Made by a program: the position numbers and the translations under genes. A stretch of DNA of 64,000 bases from Alteromonas sp. RKMC-009 (GTDB taxonomy: Bacteria; Pseudomonadota; Gammaproteobacteria; Enterobacterales; Alteromonadaceae). The stretch is from the NCBI RefSeq assembly GCF_003584565.2, contig NZ_CP031010.1, forward strand, positions 62,001 through 126,000, in the 5' to 3' direction. This document shows, one piece after another, positions 28,834-38,274 of this stretch; position 1 is the stretch's first letter; every line of letters starts with the position of its first letter. The notes beneath the pieces are model-generated. The model was not told the origin of the DNA. It worked only from the letters and a program-made list of their open reading frames with translations, and searched no databases.

Positions 28834-29805
28834 ATGAACGTGTATTTCTATTTACCGGAAGATCAGAAACCTGCTCAGTTACCCGCGCAGACCGACTTCA
28901 CATGGAAAGATTATTCGCTGGGCAAATATTGCTGGGGTCTGCAAACCTATAACCGTTTGCAACTGGCCGGCGTACCCTGTGAACTTACCCACACACTGCC
29001 GGAAGAAGGCGTGATTATTGCGCACCGGGCATTCCTGCCGGACTCCATAATTCCAACCCGTAAGCAGGTGCTGGTGTGTATACAGGCCGACTGGAGCCGT
29101 CATCCCTTCGCCCAGTTGCATATTTGTCAGAATATGGCGCAAACCAAAATGTCCGGTATACCGCGGCCGGAACGGTTCGCCACCGGTGAAACCTATTTCG
29201 TGCACCACTGGCCACAACCGGGTATGACGCCCAGAGATCCTGCCCGTGGCAATACCTTTGAGAACATTTACTACTTTGGCCTGGCCGAGAACCTGGCGCC
29301 GGAGCTGAAATCAGACGACTGGCATCAGTTCATGGAAGAAAACGGCCTTAAATGGCACCTGGAATCTTCACCGGCAAACTGGCGGGACTACAGTCAGGTA
29401 GACGGTGTGTTATTCGCCAGAGACTTCACTGGTAAGAAGCACATCAACAAACCCGCCAGCAAGTTGTTTAATGCCTGGATAACCGGTGCTATTCCAATTT
29501 GTACACCGGAATCTGCTTACGTCGATGAAATTGAAAACGATACCCAGGCCGTCGTAATAAACAACTACGACGATTTAAAAGCCAAACTCGTTGCTCTTAA
29601 AAACGACCCCGACCGCATCCGCAATATGCAGCAGCAAGGGGCGGTTAAAGCGAAGCAGTATTACCCCGAAGCCATTGTGCAGGAATGGGCAGCCATTCTG
29701 GAAAAGGTAAAGCAATACAGGATGAGTCGCGGTCAGTACGCAGCATTCATCACCAAACGCAGCTTCAGCTGGTTGCTGTGTAAGTGTGTGCGCTGGTTAA
29801 GATAA
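28834..29805 (+). CDS. putative glycosyltransferase (GT-B type)
   Basis: This 323-aa protein is probably a glycosyltransferase of the surface-glycan locus. The C-terminal part reads as a GT-B donor domain: HINKPASKLFNAWITGAIP, then CTPESAYVDEI, DDLKAKLVALKNDPDRI and a closing Q-Q-G-A-V-K-A-K-Q-Y-Y segment, as seen in family 4-like and LPS-core enzymes. The N-terminal half has ADWSRHPFAQLHICQN, resembling GT proteins that handle short acceptors. It is transcribed alone with a 258-bp upstream gap and is the last core gene before the tRNA-Arg attachment site. Confidence 0.6.
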   Translation: MNVYFYLPEDQKPAQLPAQTDFTWKDYSLGKYCWGLQTYNRLQLAGVPCELTHTLPEEGVIIAHRAFLPDSIIPTRKQVLVCIQADWSRHPFAQLHICQNMAQTKMSGIPRPERFATGETYFVHHWPQPGMTPRDPARGNTFENIYYFGLAENLAPELKSDDWHQFMEENGLKWHLESSPANWRDYSQVDGVLFARDFTGKKHINKPASKLFNAWITGAIPICTPESAYVDEIENDTQAVVINNYDDLKAKLVALKNDPDRIRNMQQQGAVKAKQYYPEAIVQEWAAILEKVKQYRMSRGQYAAFITKRSFSWLLCKCVRWLR

Positions 29806-29944
29806 CAGCAATAAATACACCGGCCGGCTTCTTAAACAACGAATATGCCCGATAACGGATAAATCAGTTGAAGCCGGTGCAATGCATCAGTATCATTAGC
29901 GCCCGATTGAGCAGACAACCACTGTCATTCAATCCCCCTTCTAC

Positions 29945-30021
29945 GCACCCGTAGCTCAGCTGGATAGAGCGTTGCCCTCCGGAGGCAAAGGTCATAGGTT
30001 CGAATCCTATCGGGTGCGCCA
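29945..30021 (+). tRNA. tRNA-Arg (anticodon CCG)
   Basis: A complete cloverleaf of 77 nt including encoded CCA. The acceptor stem is GCACCCG with CGGGTGC. The D arm is GCTC/GAGC. The anticodon stem is TTGCC/GGCAA with loop CTCCGGA, giving anticodon CCG. The T arm is ATAGG-TTCGAAT-CCTAT. AT-rich foreign DNA starts right after the CCA, so its 3' end is the likely integration site of the island. Confidence 0.95.
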
Positions 30022-30281
30022 TTCAAATCAATCAGTTACACCAATTCCCAATTTACTAAAATCGCCCTGTGCCCAAATTGTGCCCATTCTGTGGCAACTA
30101 CTCATTTTGACCAACTTCCCAAATGTCGATTTTGATATTTGCCCTAGAAATTTAATTTCTTCGGAGCTTATTAGTGATTTGTGTAGGTCAAAGTAGTAGT
30201 ATAAAAAGCCGATAGAAGCACTGGCTAACAATTCCAGTGTTATTTTCGGCACAATACTTTTCCTTTTTACTTGTTCTTAGT
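30022..30281. other. left end of the island, noncoding, with TGTGCCCA repeats
   Basis: No convincing gene lies in this 260-bp stretch between the tRNA-Arg gene and the end of dpdD. It holds two direct copies of TGTGCCCA 11 bp apart (30068-30075 and 30079-30086), resembling sequences found next to tRNA attachment sites of tyrosine-recombinase elements. A short open frame on the minus strand (30028-30252) has no recognisable protein character. Confidence 0.45.
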
Positions 30282-32459
30282 TTAGTTAGTTCCGCTAACT
30301 CTCATAAGGAACGCCCTCACAATAGACGAAGTCCCCTTTCCCTCAACATAGATAATATCTTTAGTAATACCTTTAACAGCATAGTATGCTTGGTGTGCAG
30401 CGCTTTTATTACAAAAAATGAAGTAGTCTGCTGTTTTAGCAAGGTGAGTCAATTTATCAGTTGCGACTTTATCGTGGTTTAAGATAACTTCTATATCCTT
30501 AAACTGGCTTTTCAGAATTTCAGCCGCTCGCAGTCCCGCTTTTTCTGTGAGTGTCGATATGCCCACCTTGAGCCCTTCTAAAGCTCTATTACCAGACTCT
30601 TTTTCAAATTCTTTTTTGTCTAGGTTACTTAAAATAAGTATGTCAACTGAAAGCTTTCTTTCAAGCCACAACAATACCGAGGTGTGAGCTAAATCAAGAT
30701 CGTTCCAATTCCGTTCCGCAAACGCTCTTACTCTTGGCCAGATTTCATAATTCAGTTTGTTTTTATCCTTAATTGGATAATCGTGAAGCCGTTCAAGAAA
30801 TTCAATAATGTAGGGGAGAGATCGTGTGCTTAATTCAGTCTCAATAACCAGTTCAATACCAGACAACGCATCAGTATATTCATCGGACGAGTGAGGTACA
30901 TCCAGTAAATTGAAAATTAACTCCTTTAAAAGCAGTATCGTGCCCGAAGAAGTCTGATCGTCAATTGAAATAAGTTCGATGAGGGCTAACCAAAATGGAG
31001 CGTTCGTTTTTTTATTTTTATTTTGAATCCATTGTAGGAGAGTAGGTGTTATGTTTCTAATCTTTTCAGAATCACTACTTTCTTTAATACGCTCAGTAAT
31101 GAGCGAAATCTCAAATCCAGACTCATCACTCTCTAAAAGCACATCAGTGCTGATTTCTGTGTTGCTACAAAACCAATCGTTCCAAGTGGCTTGAGCAGAT
31201 ATTTTTGTTTCTGTTTGACTATTTTCAGGGTCATCCTGAATTTGTTCTGAATCAAAGATGAAATCTTCCAGTTGATTCCATCGTTGTCGAAGTGGACTAA
31301 CAGATTTTACCTGCTTGATTACCTTTGAAGGTAATTCGTTAAGCCAGTCAACGATTTCAGGAATCTCCGTAGACGGAGCATTGTTGCTATAGTCGAGGAG
31401 TTTAGTCGCTGAATCTAACGTTTTATCGTTTTTAATCAACGCCTTTAATTCGGATGAGAATGCTTCTCTCACTTCCATTTCGACGTGAGAAGCTTGTATC
31501 TGCTTATATGCTAAATCAAACCATGCTTCATCAATAAAGTTCGGAAGTATTTGTTTTACATCTTTCGCACCTAGAAGCAGGTTGAAAATCGCCCAATGTT
31601 TCCATTGAGATTCAAAAGACTGGTTAATTGGGATTGATGCTTTGTTCAATAACAAAGGAGCATATGGATCAAGTTTGGTAAGTACGTCGCCAAAATCGAC
31701 ATCAGTTAGGTTCTCTAAATCTATATTAAAGATTTTAGATAGCCCCTCGATTATTAGTAAATAAATTTTGCTCGGAATAATGCCATTACTATAATCGCGA
31801 AAGGAAGGATGCTCAAAAATTTTGCCCCATTCTTCTTTTGCTGCATACGCCTGCAATTCTATGCCTACAAAGTTACGATGACTGAGCCCTTGTGCATGTT
31901 TTAGCTCTTCTTTGTATTCATCGATCAAATCGGCATCTTTTTGATCGAGTGCAATGAAAAAGTCTCTTAAAATTCGACCCACAGGCCTTTTGGTGTTGAT
32001 GCTCAAAATAGGACGTTGCTCAAACCTTTTGTGCATTTGAGCAAGGGTGGTGACCACATAATTTATGTTTGTTTGGTTTTGGTTTGGACTTTTAGAAAAG
32101 TAAAATTCGAATTTGATTATCCCATTACGAAATTTTTTTAAAGATTCTATTTCAAAGCCCAAGTCAGGTGATGTAATTATCTTGTGAGTTGAGGTGTGAG
32201 ATGTACCAAGCGCAAAGTACAGACTGTTTTTTAGTTCAAGTAACTGTTTTTTTGAGTGTGCGAACCCATAAAAATAGAGCCTGTTGTCTGAATAAGAGGC
32301 TAAAAAAAATGGATTTTCTGAATTTAGGCTGTCTATGGCTTTTAAGAATAGTGGAGATATAGAGTTGAGCAATGCATTTGCATTGGGCTTATCAAAACTA
32401 ACTTGATTCTCGTTACTAAAGAAGGCGTTTAACCACGAAGGATATTTAGAGGAACTCAT
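30282..32459 (-). CDS. dpdD: DpdD, 7-deazaguanine DNA restriction component
   Basis: This protein of about 725 aa has no enzyme signature that I can see. It is mainly soluble and acidic, with helical segments in the middle. I assign DpdD by position at the end of the dpd set after dpdK, and by length; the assignment depends on context more than on motifs. The start used is the ATG at 32459, which has GAGGATG upstream and overlaps the dpdK end by 14 bp. An in-frame start at 32474 is possible. In Salmonella this gene belongs to the part of the cluster needed for restriction of unmodified DNA. Confidence 0.72.
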   Translation of the reverse strand: MSSSKYPSWLNAFFSNENQVSFDKPNANALLNSISPLFLKAIDSLNSENPFFLASYSDNRLYFYGFAHSKKQLLELKNSLYFALGTSHTSTHKIITSPDLGFEIESLKKFRNGIIKFEFYFSKSPNQNQTNINYVVTTLAQMHKRFEQRPILSINTKRPVGRILRDFFIALDQKDADLIDEYKEELKHAQGLSHRNFVGIELQAYAAKEEWGKIFEHPSFRDYSNGIIPSKIYLLIIEGLSKIFNIDLENLTDVDFGDVLTKLDPYAPLLLNKASIPINQSFESQWKHWAIFNLLLGAKDVKQILPNFIDEAWFDLAYKQIQASHVEMEVREAFSSELKALIKNDKTLDSATKLLDYSNNAPSTEIPEIVDWLNELPSKVIKQVKSVSPLRQRWNQLEDFIFDSEQIQDDPENSQTETKISAQATWNDWFCSNTEISTDVLLESDESGFEISLITERIKESSDSEKIRNITPTLLQWIQNKNKKTNAPFWLALIELISIDDQTSSGTILLLKELIFNLLDVPHSSDEYTDALSGIELVIETELSTRSLPYIIEFLERLHDYPIKDKNKLNYEIWPRVRAFAERNWNDLDLAHTSVLLWLERKLSVDILILSNLDKKEFEKESGNRALEGLKVGISTLTEKAGLRAAEILKSQFKDIEVILNHDKVATDKLTHLAKTADYFIFCNKSAAHQAYYAVKGITKDIIYVEGKGTSSIVRAFLMRVSGTN

Positions 32460-33057
32460 AATCATCCTCTTCATCGCCCACGGGTCTCTCTGTCACTGAA
32501 GATTCATCACCAATTTCTCTGCTCTTGGGGGAATATGAAAATATATAGTCATTTTTGAATTCTATTTTCATATTTGATATTTCGTGTTGGTCTGATGTCA
32601 GTGAAATGAGTTCGTCGTTTAAGTTTGCGCCTCGATAAGTAAAGTTCATAGAACCCTTTAAAAAACAAGTTTGAGTTAGAAATCCTTTTTTGTGTAAATC
32701 CTCTGTTTCCAAAATTTTAAAGTCAGTATTTTCTCTCAAATTTGTTTTTAACCGGTAAACAGATTTACTGTTAATTTCGTCCTTTTTTACAACTACATTA
32801 AGTTTACAGCCTTTATGCGCAGCAAACTCTAAGAGTTCAATAAATGTGACAGTCTTAGGTCCCCACTCAGGATTTAAAAAGCTCCAGTTCCCTGAGCGAT
32901 TGTCTAGAACATCAAAATCAGTAAGCCAGGCCGTAACAAGCCAAATCTCCTCGGGCACAATTATTAAACCGGCAAAAATGTTGGTGAGTACCTCTCTAAG
33001 TTGACGTTTCCCGAGCGGCGTCTTAGTAACAATATCTCGTGTCATTGATTTGCTCAT
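32446..33057 (-). CDS. dpdK: DpdK, phospholipase D-like protein
   Basis: The 203-aa protein has a single phospholipase D/Nuc-type active-site region, LHKKGFLTQTCFLKGSMNFT at about residues 121-140. It has H-x-K and GSxN, but the position where the family has Asp (HxKx4D) is Gln. Single-motif members of this superfamily act as dimers and some are nucleases, for example Nuc and BfiI. It overlaps dpdJ upstream by 4 bp and dpdD downstream. It is a candidate effector nuclease of the restriction arm, although the missing Asp leaves its activity open. Confidence 0.82.
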   Translation of the reverse strand: MSKSMTRDIVTKTPLGKRQLREVLTNIFAGLIIVPEEIWLVTAWLTDFDVLDNRSGNWSFLNPEWGPKTVTFIELLEFAAHKGCKLNVVVKKDEINSKSVYRLKTNLRENTDFKILETEDLHKKGFLTQTCFLKGSMNFTYRGANLNDELISLTSDQHEISNMKIEFKNDYIFSYSPKSREIGDESSVTERPVGDEEDDYEFL

Positions 33058-36000
33058 TGAATGGTTTCTGCCATCTCAATAAATAAGGATAAAAAGTCTT
33101 CTTGTCGCTTAATTTTGGATACTCTCATATGAAAAAGAAGGCCATGATAGTCTATTGTTTTTAGGTTGATTTGACAGAGTATTTGGTTGATTTCTGCAAC
33201 CATTAATGTTGGCAGACGAAGCTCAGCTTTGCCTTGGTTTGAAGATGACAAAATAGTTGTAATTTCTTCTAACCAAGACTCAGAATATTCTACGTACTTA
33301 GTTTTGCTTGAAATCATCTGATAAACAATTTTTCTCTCGAAAAGCTGTTTATCGGCTACAAATCGGTTATAGAACTGCAAAGAAGAATTTCTCACAACAC
33401 TGCCTCGAGGCCAGAGCTGTCCAACAATTTTGTTTTTGTTATTGTTTATTTCGATGGGGTCATCAGAATCTCTTGCAAGTATGTAAGCTATGGAAACAAG
33501 AGGTACTTCAAAAGCCATTCTTTTTTCTAGTTTTTCCCACTCATCTAGCCATGTTAGCGTTTTATCGTCGTCTTTCTCAGTACTACCTGCCTTAAGGATC
33601 CTAGTATGAAGAATACTATTGAAACTGTGAGTTTGTGTTATACCCAATTTCGCAATCGCGGTTCTTAAAACTTCAAGCGCCGTTAAGCGAGTATGGAAGT
33701 CTTTTGCCTCTCTAAACTTTTTAAACTTAGCCTTTAACTCATCATCACTAGTTAATTGTCGGAGGATTTGGTGGATGTCATAGTTAACTTGCTCGTACTC
33801 ACACATTTCGAAACAGTGAGACAGGTGGTTTAGAACACTCAAAGGATCAGCTATGAAAATTTCTTCTAGTCTATCTATTATTCCAACACCACCAGCTTCA
33901 TTTTCGGTGAGCCATACAACTAATTCATCATTGGACCAGATACTATCAACGTTTACATCGACTTCGGCAACATCAGGAAGGAGCGTGTTGACTAAGTTTG
34001 ATATTCCTCCTGAAAGCGTCGATGAAAGAATGTCAAAAGCCCAAGAATAAAACGAATCATCCGTCAATTCGCAATAAAGCGATTGAAGAAGAGGTTTAAG
34101 CTTTACCAGATTTTCAATCCTACTTAAAAATGTAAGTATCTCTTTTTGCAGTGCTTGCTCTTCCGCCGCATTCTCATCAATTTTTTTTAGTTGAAACAAC
34201 TCGATAGGTGTTTGCAAAACTATCTTATAGTTTTTATCACTATCAATGTTTGAAAGAACTGTTTTGACTGTTTGATTGTTCTCTTTCGCAATACGAAGTA
34301 TTGCACTTAAAATACACTCAAAAACCCAAGCACCAATAAATTCGTTTTTGAACAGTGGGGACTGTTTAAAGCTCCATTCTGTATAGGCAATTCGGAGGCT
34401 ATCTACAACATCTTTCTCTTGTAAAGTAGTAGTAAGTTGCTCTTTTGAAAAACTAAAACGCCACTTTATGCCGTCAACATAAAGTATGGTTCCTATGCCG
34501 ACAGCACTTCCATTTTCAGTCCATGAAAACTTAACTTTTGAACTGGCTCCAGATTTAAAGTTGATGACGGAATTGGAACCTTTTGTATACCGAGTTAACT
34601 CGATCTGAGATGTTTGGTCATGCTTGAAAAACGTAATATCGCTTAGAATTTCATTCCATTCAGAGCTTTTGGGCGTTTGATGGGTCGTACCATTGTCGGA
34701 TGTTGAGAAATCTGAATGCCATCTCAAAAAAGCATTCGAAGTTTCAGTAATTGATGACTCTTTTACGCGTGATGTAAGAATTTCAGACGGTTTATATACT
34801 TCGAGCTTAGTTCCATTTTCAGCTAATAAAGATTTTAAGTGAAAAAAATCACCTCCAAAAGCTTCATCAATTTCGAAATCCATTGCTGTTTCGACATCAG
34901 GAGAAATTTCAAAATTACTTGGGATAAGCCAATCACTTTCATATTTATGGTTTAAAGCATACCTTTTTGAAATTCTTCCTGGAGCATATTCCTTCAGCCC
35001 TTGAAAAAAGCCAAGACTCTCCCACTCTTCAACTCTATTGTCTTTAGGGCCTCTTAGAGTTCGAATTCCTAATGTTGGTAAAACTAATTCGCTGAATAAT
35101 GTAGGAGGAAAAAACTCTGGCAAGGGGGAACCCTGGTTACTAACGGATTTCCATTCCTCGCAACCCAATGCCCAATTGGTTGAAAGTTTTTGATGCAAAC
35201 TTGGTATGAAGTCCATCATTAGATCTCTCGGTCCTTGCCAACAAATTCTCTCAACAGCGTCTTGCGATATTTTTAATGCCCAAGACAGATAATGCTTAAG
35301 TTCCTCTGCTGCGCTATCACTTTCTATTAATTTTTGAACTTCATTTCTTAATTTGATGAAAAATTGGTTGTTTTGTCTTCCTTGTGGATTCTTCAGGCTC
35401 CACCAAATGTTGCCTTTTCCAATTTTGCTGCTCAACCAGTCAAGTATTGCTTGGCAAGCTTGCATTTTTTGAATGTGACTGTTTTCAATTGGTAATTTAC
35501 TCGGTTTAATCTCCGGATCGATCAAACTTTCATAACGCTGAAAAGCAACTCTATCTCTACCATAATCAGATAAAACTGTAACCATCCAGGGCCTCATGCC
35601 TCGAGAACGGCCTGCTCGACCTTTTCTCTGCACATAAGAAGCCATTCCTCTAGGAGCCTTATGTTGTATTACTGCACCAACACTTGAGTCGTTAAAACCA
35701 ACCTCAAGTGAAGCGGTTGCAATGATAACGTTCGCATTTGCTTCAACGCCTGTGTCTTGGCTTGATGTTCTTGATACGATAGCTCGATCATGTTCATCCA
35801 TACTGTGGCCAATGTATTCAGCTGAAGACCAATCTTGACCCAATTGTTGGAGTATAGATTTTTGCTGAGCAAATTCTGGGTGGGAGGAACTCCTCAAGAA
35901 GGCTAAAGGAGGTTGAGATGGACGTAAAGCGCCAAACTTATGGTCCCATCCTTCAGCGTCAGCGACCATTTCAAACAGCCTATTATTTACATCTAGATCG

Positions 36001-37457
36001 TCTGTAAATACGAATGATTTTGTTCCATAGGTACCATGAGATACATGATTACTCTCATTGTCTAGCATTCGCCTTAACAGCATTACTGTTTGTATAGAGG
36101 TTGATAAAAGAGCAGTTTGTGAAACCGGATCTCCCCTCAATGCGAGCATGTATTCAGCACCTTCTTCAATCATTTCAGAAGCTAAGGGCTCAATTTTCTC
36201 TACTAGATTCTCATGGACGCCAACAAAGTTTGCGAAAAACTTTGATGCGTTGCTAAGTGTTGCGGATAATCCAACGAAGTGGGGGCGCGAGTTGGTTTTT
36301 TGCATCCAACGTCTTAATAAATATGCTGTTTGTGCTCCTGTAGAGCCCTCATACGTATGAACTTCGTCTAACAATACCAAAGGTATTGATTGACCAAAGC
36401 GATCGCCAAAAAGGTGATTGTAGTTAGAATTACCGAGGTGTTGATTCAACATTTCAGTGGTTGTGAATAAAATATCTGGCGGCACAGATTGCCGCGATAT
36501 CGATAATTCGCTTGAATCGATGCTGTTGCCGCATCTTTTGCAATCTAGAATCTCTTCCTTTTTGATAAAGCGCTCATTCCGCCAAACGAATTGGCCTCCG
36601 CAATCACATGATAAAAGGTCAAAAGGCGCACCGCCCTTAGACATTACGTCGTCTAGATAGTTAGCGTCTAATGTATCTCCAAAAAATGTACCAATTCGAA
36701 TTTTTCGGGAGCCTTTTTGTTGTAAAAAACGATCTAGCTTTCGAACTTGTTGGAAAGTCTCTTTAAATTGATCTTTCAAGAGTTCTTTTCTAGGATAAAT
36801 AGCTAATATCCTTACTTTAGAGGATGAATCGCTTATTAGATTTTGTGCAAGGTAAGAGATTGCCGGTAAATAGAAAGATAAGGTTTTTCCACTGCCTGTT
36901 CCCGAGCATACAATGGTTCCTGAAGATTTATTGACTGTCGTATTATTGAGTGCATTTAAAATGCGTTCTGTTGCTCTAACCTGAAACCCAGATAGTTTAA
37001 AGCTTTCGTCGTCACCAATGATTGATGACAATGCTTCTATTTGAGTGTCGTTTAACTGATTGTTTTCTCGAATATTACGGATGACTCCAACAGCAGCATG
37101 CTCCCTTTGTGGATAAAACCTTGGGCGTCGAACAAACCTGAAGTCAGAAACAAGAGTTTTTGAGTTTTGTATTTTTTTACTATGAAACCATTGGCGAAGC
37201 TTTTTACTGAGATTTACCGTTTCTGCCATTCTGCTGCGATACGTAGTTTGACCAAATGCAGATGGGATCGGTAGTATCAGAGCGCGTTTCCGCAATGTTT
37301 TAAACAGTGAGACGCCATATTTTGGGGATACAGTATCGAAGAGATTTAGTAATTCAGTTTCAGTATGCTGAACATCAGTGTCTCCCCATGCAAGAAGTTT
37401 ATATTCTTGCTCTTCTAATGCGTCCAAGCACTTTTGAATAGTTTGTTCGTCAACCAT
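33054..37457 (-). CDS. dpdJ: DpdJ, large DEAD/DEAH-box helicase
   Basis: This SF2 helicase of 1467 aa is the largest protein of the island. Motif I CSGTGSGKTLSFYLP lies near residue 186. A zinc-ribbon insertion (CDCGGQFVW...CKRCGNS) follows around 285-310, then motif II LLDEVHTYEG near 361, motif III GLSATLSNA near 393 and motif VI VQRKGRAGRSRG near 611. The core resembles the Lhr/DrmA-type helicases of defence systems. The remaining 850 residues are a long C-terminal region of unknown fold. It is co-transcribed with dpdI (13-bp gap) and dpdK (4-bp overlap). The role is translocation or remodelling of DNA during restriction, by inference. Confidence 0.9.
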   Translation of the reverse strand: MVDEQTIQKCLDALEEQEYKLLAWGDTDVQHTETELLNLFDTVSPKYGVSLFKTLRKRALILPIPSAFGQTTYRSRMAETVNLSKKLRQWFHSKKIQNSKTLVSDFRFVRRPRFYPQREHAAVGVIRNIRENNQLNDTQIEALSSIIGDDESFKLSGFQVRATERILNALNNTTVNKSSGTIVCSGTGSGKTLSFYLPAISYLAQNLISDSSSKVRILAIYPRKELLKDQFKETFQQVRKLDRFLQQKGSRKIRIGTFFGDTLDANYLDDVMSKGGAPFDLLSCDCGGQFVWRNERFIKKEEILDCKRCGNSIDSSELSISRQSVPPDILFTTTEMLNQHLGNSNYNHLFGDRFGQSIPLVLLDEVHTYEGSTGAQTAYLLRRWMQKTNSRPHFVGLSATLSNASKFFANFVGVHENLVEKIEPLASEMIEEGAEYMLALRGDPVSQTALLSTSIQTVMLLRRMLDNESNHVSHGTYGTKSFVFTDDLDVNNRLFEMVADAEGWDHKFGALRPSQPPLAFLRSSSHPEFAQQKSILQQLGQDWSSAEYIGHSMDEHDRAIVSRTSSQDTGVEANANVIIATASLEVGFNDSSVGAVIQHKAPRGMASYVQRKGRAGRSRGMRPWMVTVLSDYGRDRVAFQRYESLIDPEIKPSKLPIENSHIQKMQACQAILDWLSSKIGKGNIWWSLKNPQGRQNNQFFIKLRNEVQKLIESDSAAEELKHYLSWALKISQDAVERICWQGPRDLMMDFIPSLHQKLSTNWALGCEEWKSVSNQGSPLPEFFPPTLFSELVLPTLGIRTLRGPKDNRVEEWESLGFFQGLKEYAPGRISKRYALNHKYESDWLIPSNFEISPDVETAMDFEIDEAFGGDFFHLKSLLAENGTKLEVYKPSEILTSRVKESSITETSNAFLRWHSDFSTSDNGTTHQTPKSSEWNEILSDITFFKHDQTSQIELTRYTKGSNSVINFKSGASSKVKFSWTENGSAVGIGTILYVDGIKWRFSFSKEQLTTTLQEKDVVDSLRIAYTEWSFKQSPLFKNEFIGAWVFECILSAILRIAKENNQTVKTVLSNIDSDKNYKIVLQTPIELFQLKKIDENAAEEQALQKEILTFLSRIENLVKLKPLLQSLYCELTDDSFYSWAFDILSSTLSGGISNLVNTLLPDVAEVDVNVDSIWSNDELVVWLTENEAGGVGIIDRLEEIFIADPLSVLNHLSHCFEMCEYEQVNYDIHQILRQLTSDDELKAKFKKFREAKDFHTRLTALEVLRTAIAKLGITQTHSFNSILHTRILKAGSTEKDDDKTLTWLDEWEKLEKRMAFEVPLVSIAYILARDSDDPIEINNNKNKIVGQLWPRGSVVRNSSLQFYNRFVADKQLFERKIVYQMISSKTKYVEYSESWLEEITTILSSSNQGKAELRLPTLMVAEINQILCQINLKTIDYHGLLFHMRVSKIKRQEDFLSLFIEMAETIQ

Positions 37458-37470
37458 ATTGTTTAGACCG

Positions 37471-38274
37471 CTAGTGTTTGCGTTCTACCTTAAAGTTTTT
37501 CAGATAATTATGCTCCGTTATCCACTCTAGAACTTCAGGAGTTAGATATTCAAGAGTTGCGGTTTCGAAACGGTTGTCAACGGATTTAAAAAATTTTTCA
37601 ACGTCTTTGGGAAAGTCGGATAGGTCAAAGTTAGCTTTAATATCTGCTAATTCAGTTGCCAAACGTTGAATATCTTGTGCTAACTGACTCGACTTATCTC
37701 TTTCTTTGAGTTTGGTTTTATATCTTGACTGTTTCTCGTGAAAATCATCGTAGTTTGCTTTTTGGCTAGGGTTATGCCTCTGTTTTTCTAGAAATTCGTC
37801 CTCAATTTTAATATCGGCATCTAGGATTTTTAACCAATTTTCCCAGTGTGAAGTGTTATTTTGCTTCAGTGTTTCTACTATTGATTTTAGAGAATCTCGT
37901 GTATCGGTATATGATTCTTGTTGCTGAACTTTATACTCTAGTCTTTCCCAATCATTATTAAAAATATTGAACTTTGAAATGATTGTTTCTAATCTTAACG
38001 AGAACTTTTTCCTAAACTCCAAAGTGCCTAAGTACGCATGATATTCTTGGTTATTTTGAAAGATTTCATTATACGAACGCGAGTTCTCATACCGTTTATT
38101 TATAAACTTGATGGCATTTAAGAATTGGACTTGGTCCTCTAGTGATTCAGTTATTTTCGATAACTCTCTAGCGATAATGCCAGTTTTCTCAATGATATCC
38201 TCGTTTCTTTCGTTATCGTTAATGCGAATTAACTTTCGTTTAAACTCGCTAACCTCCTCTCCTAGTTTACTCAT
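37471..38274 (-). CDS. dpdI: DpdI, coiled-coil protein
   Basis: This 267-aa, highly charged and almost entirely helical protein has long coiled-coil stretches, such as EKQSRYKTKLKERDKSSQLA and the first 60 residues. It has no catalytic motif, signal peptide or membrane segment. It lies between dpdH (4-bp overlap) and dpdJ. I name it DpdI from its size, coiled-coil character and position in the conserved gene order. It may bridge the DpdH ATPase and DpdJ helicase, but that is a guess from adjacency. Confidence 0.7.
   Translation of the reverse strand: MSKLGEEVSEFKRKLIRINDNERNEDIIEKTGIIARELSKITESLEDQVQFLNAIKFINKRYENSRSYNEIFQNNQEYHAYLGTLEFRKKFSLRLETIISKFNIFNNDWERLEYKVQQQESYTDTRDSLKSIVETLKQNNTSHWENWLKILDADIKIEDEFLEKQRHNPSQKANYDDFHEKQSRYKTKLKERDKSSQLAQDIQRLATELADIKANFDLSDFPKDVEKFFKSVDNRFETATLEYLTPEVLEWITEHNYLKNFKVERKH

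Noticed and set aside
29824..29877. Inverted repeat CCGGCTTC / GAAGCCGG after the last glycosyltransferase
   Set aside because: The loop is about 38 bases and no T-tract follows, so it is not convincing as a terminator.
30028..30252. Open frame of 74 codons on the minus strand next to tRNA-Arg
   Set aside because: It crosses the repeat region, has no recognisable domain and no good start. It is treated as noncoding.
30284..30300. Hairpin AGTTAG / CTAACT at the end of dpdD
   Set aside because: A six-bp AT-rich stem without a T-run on the minus strand. It is too weak to call a terminator.
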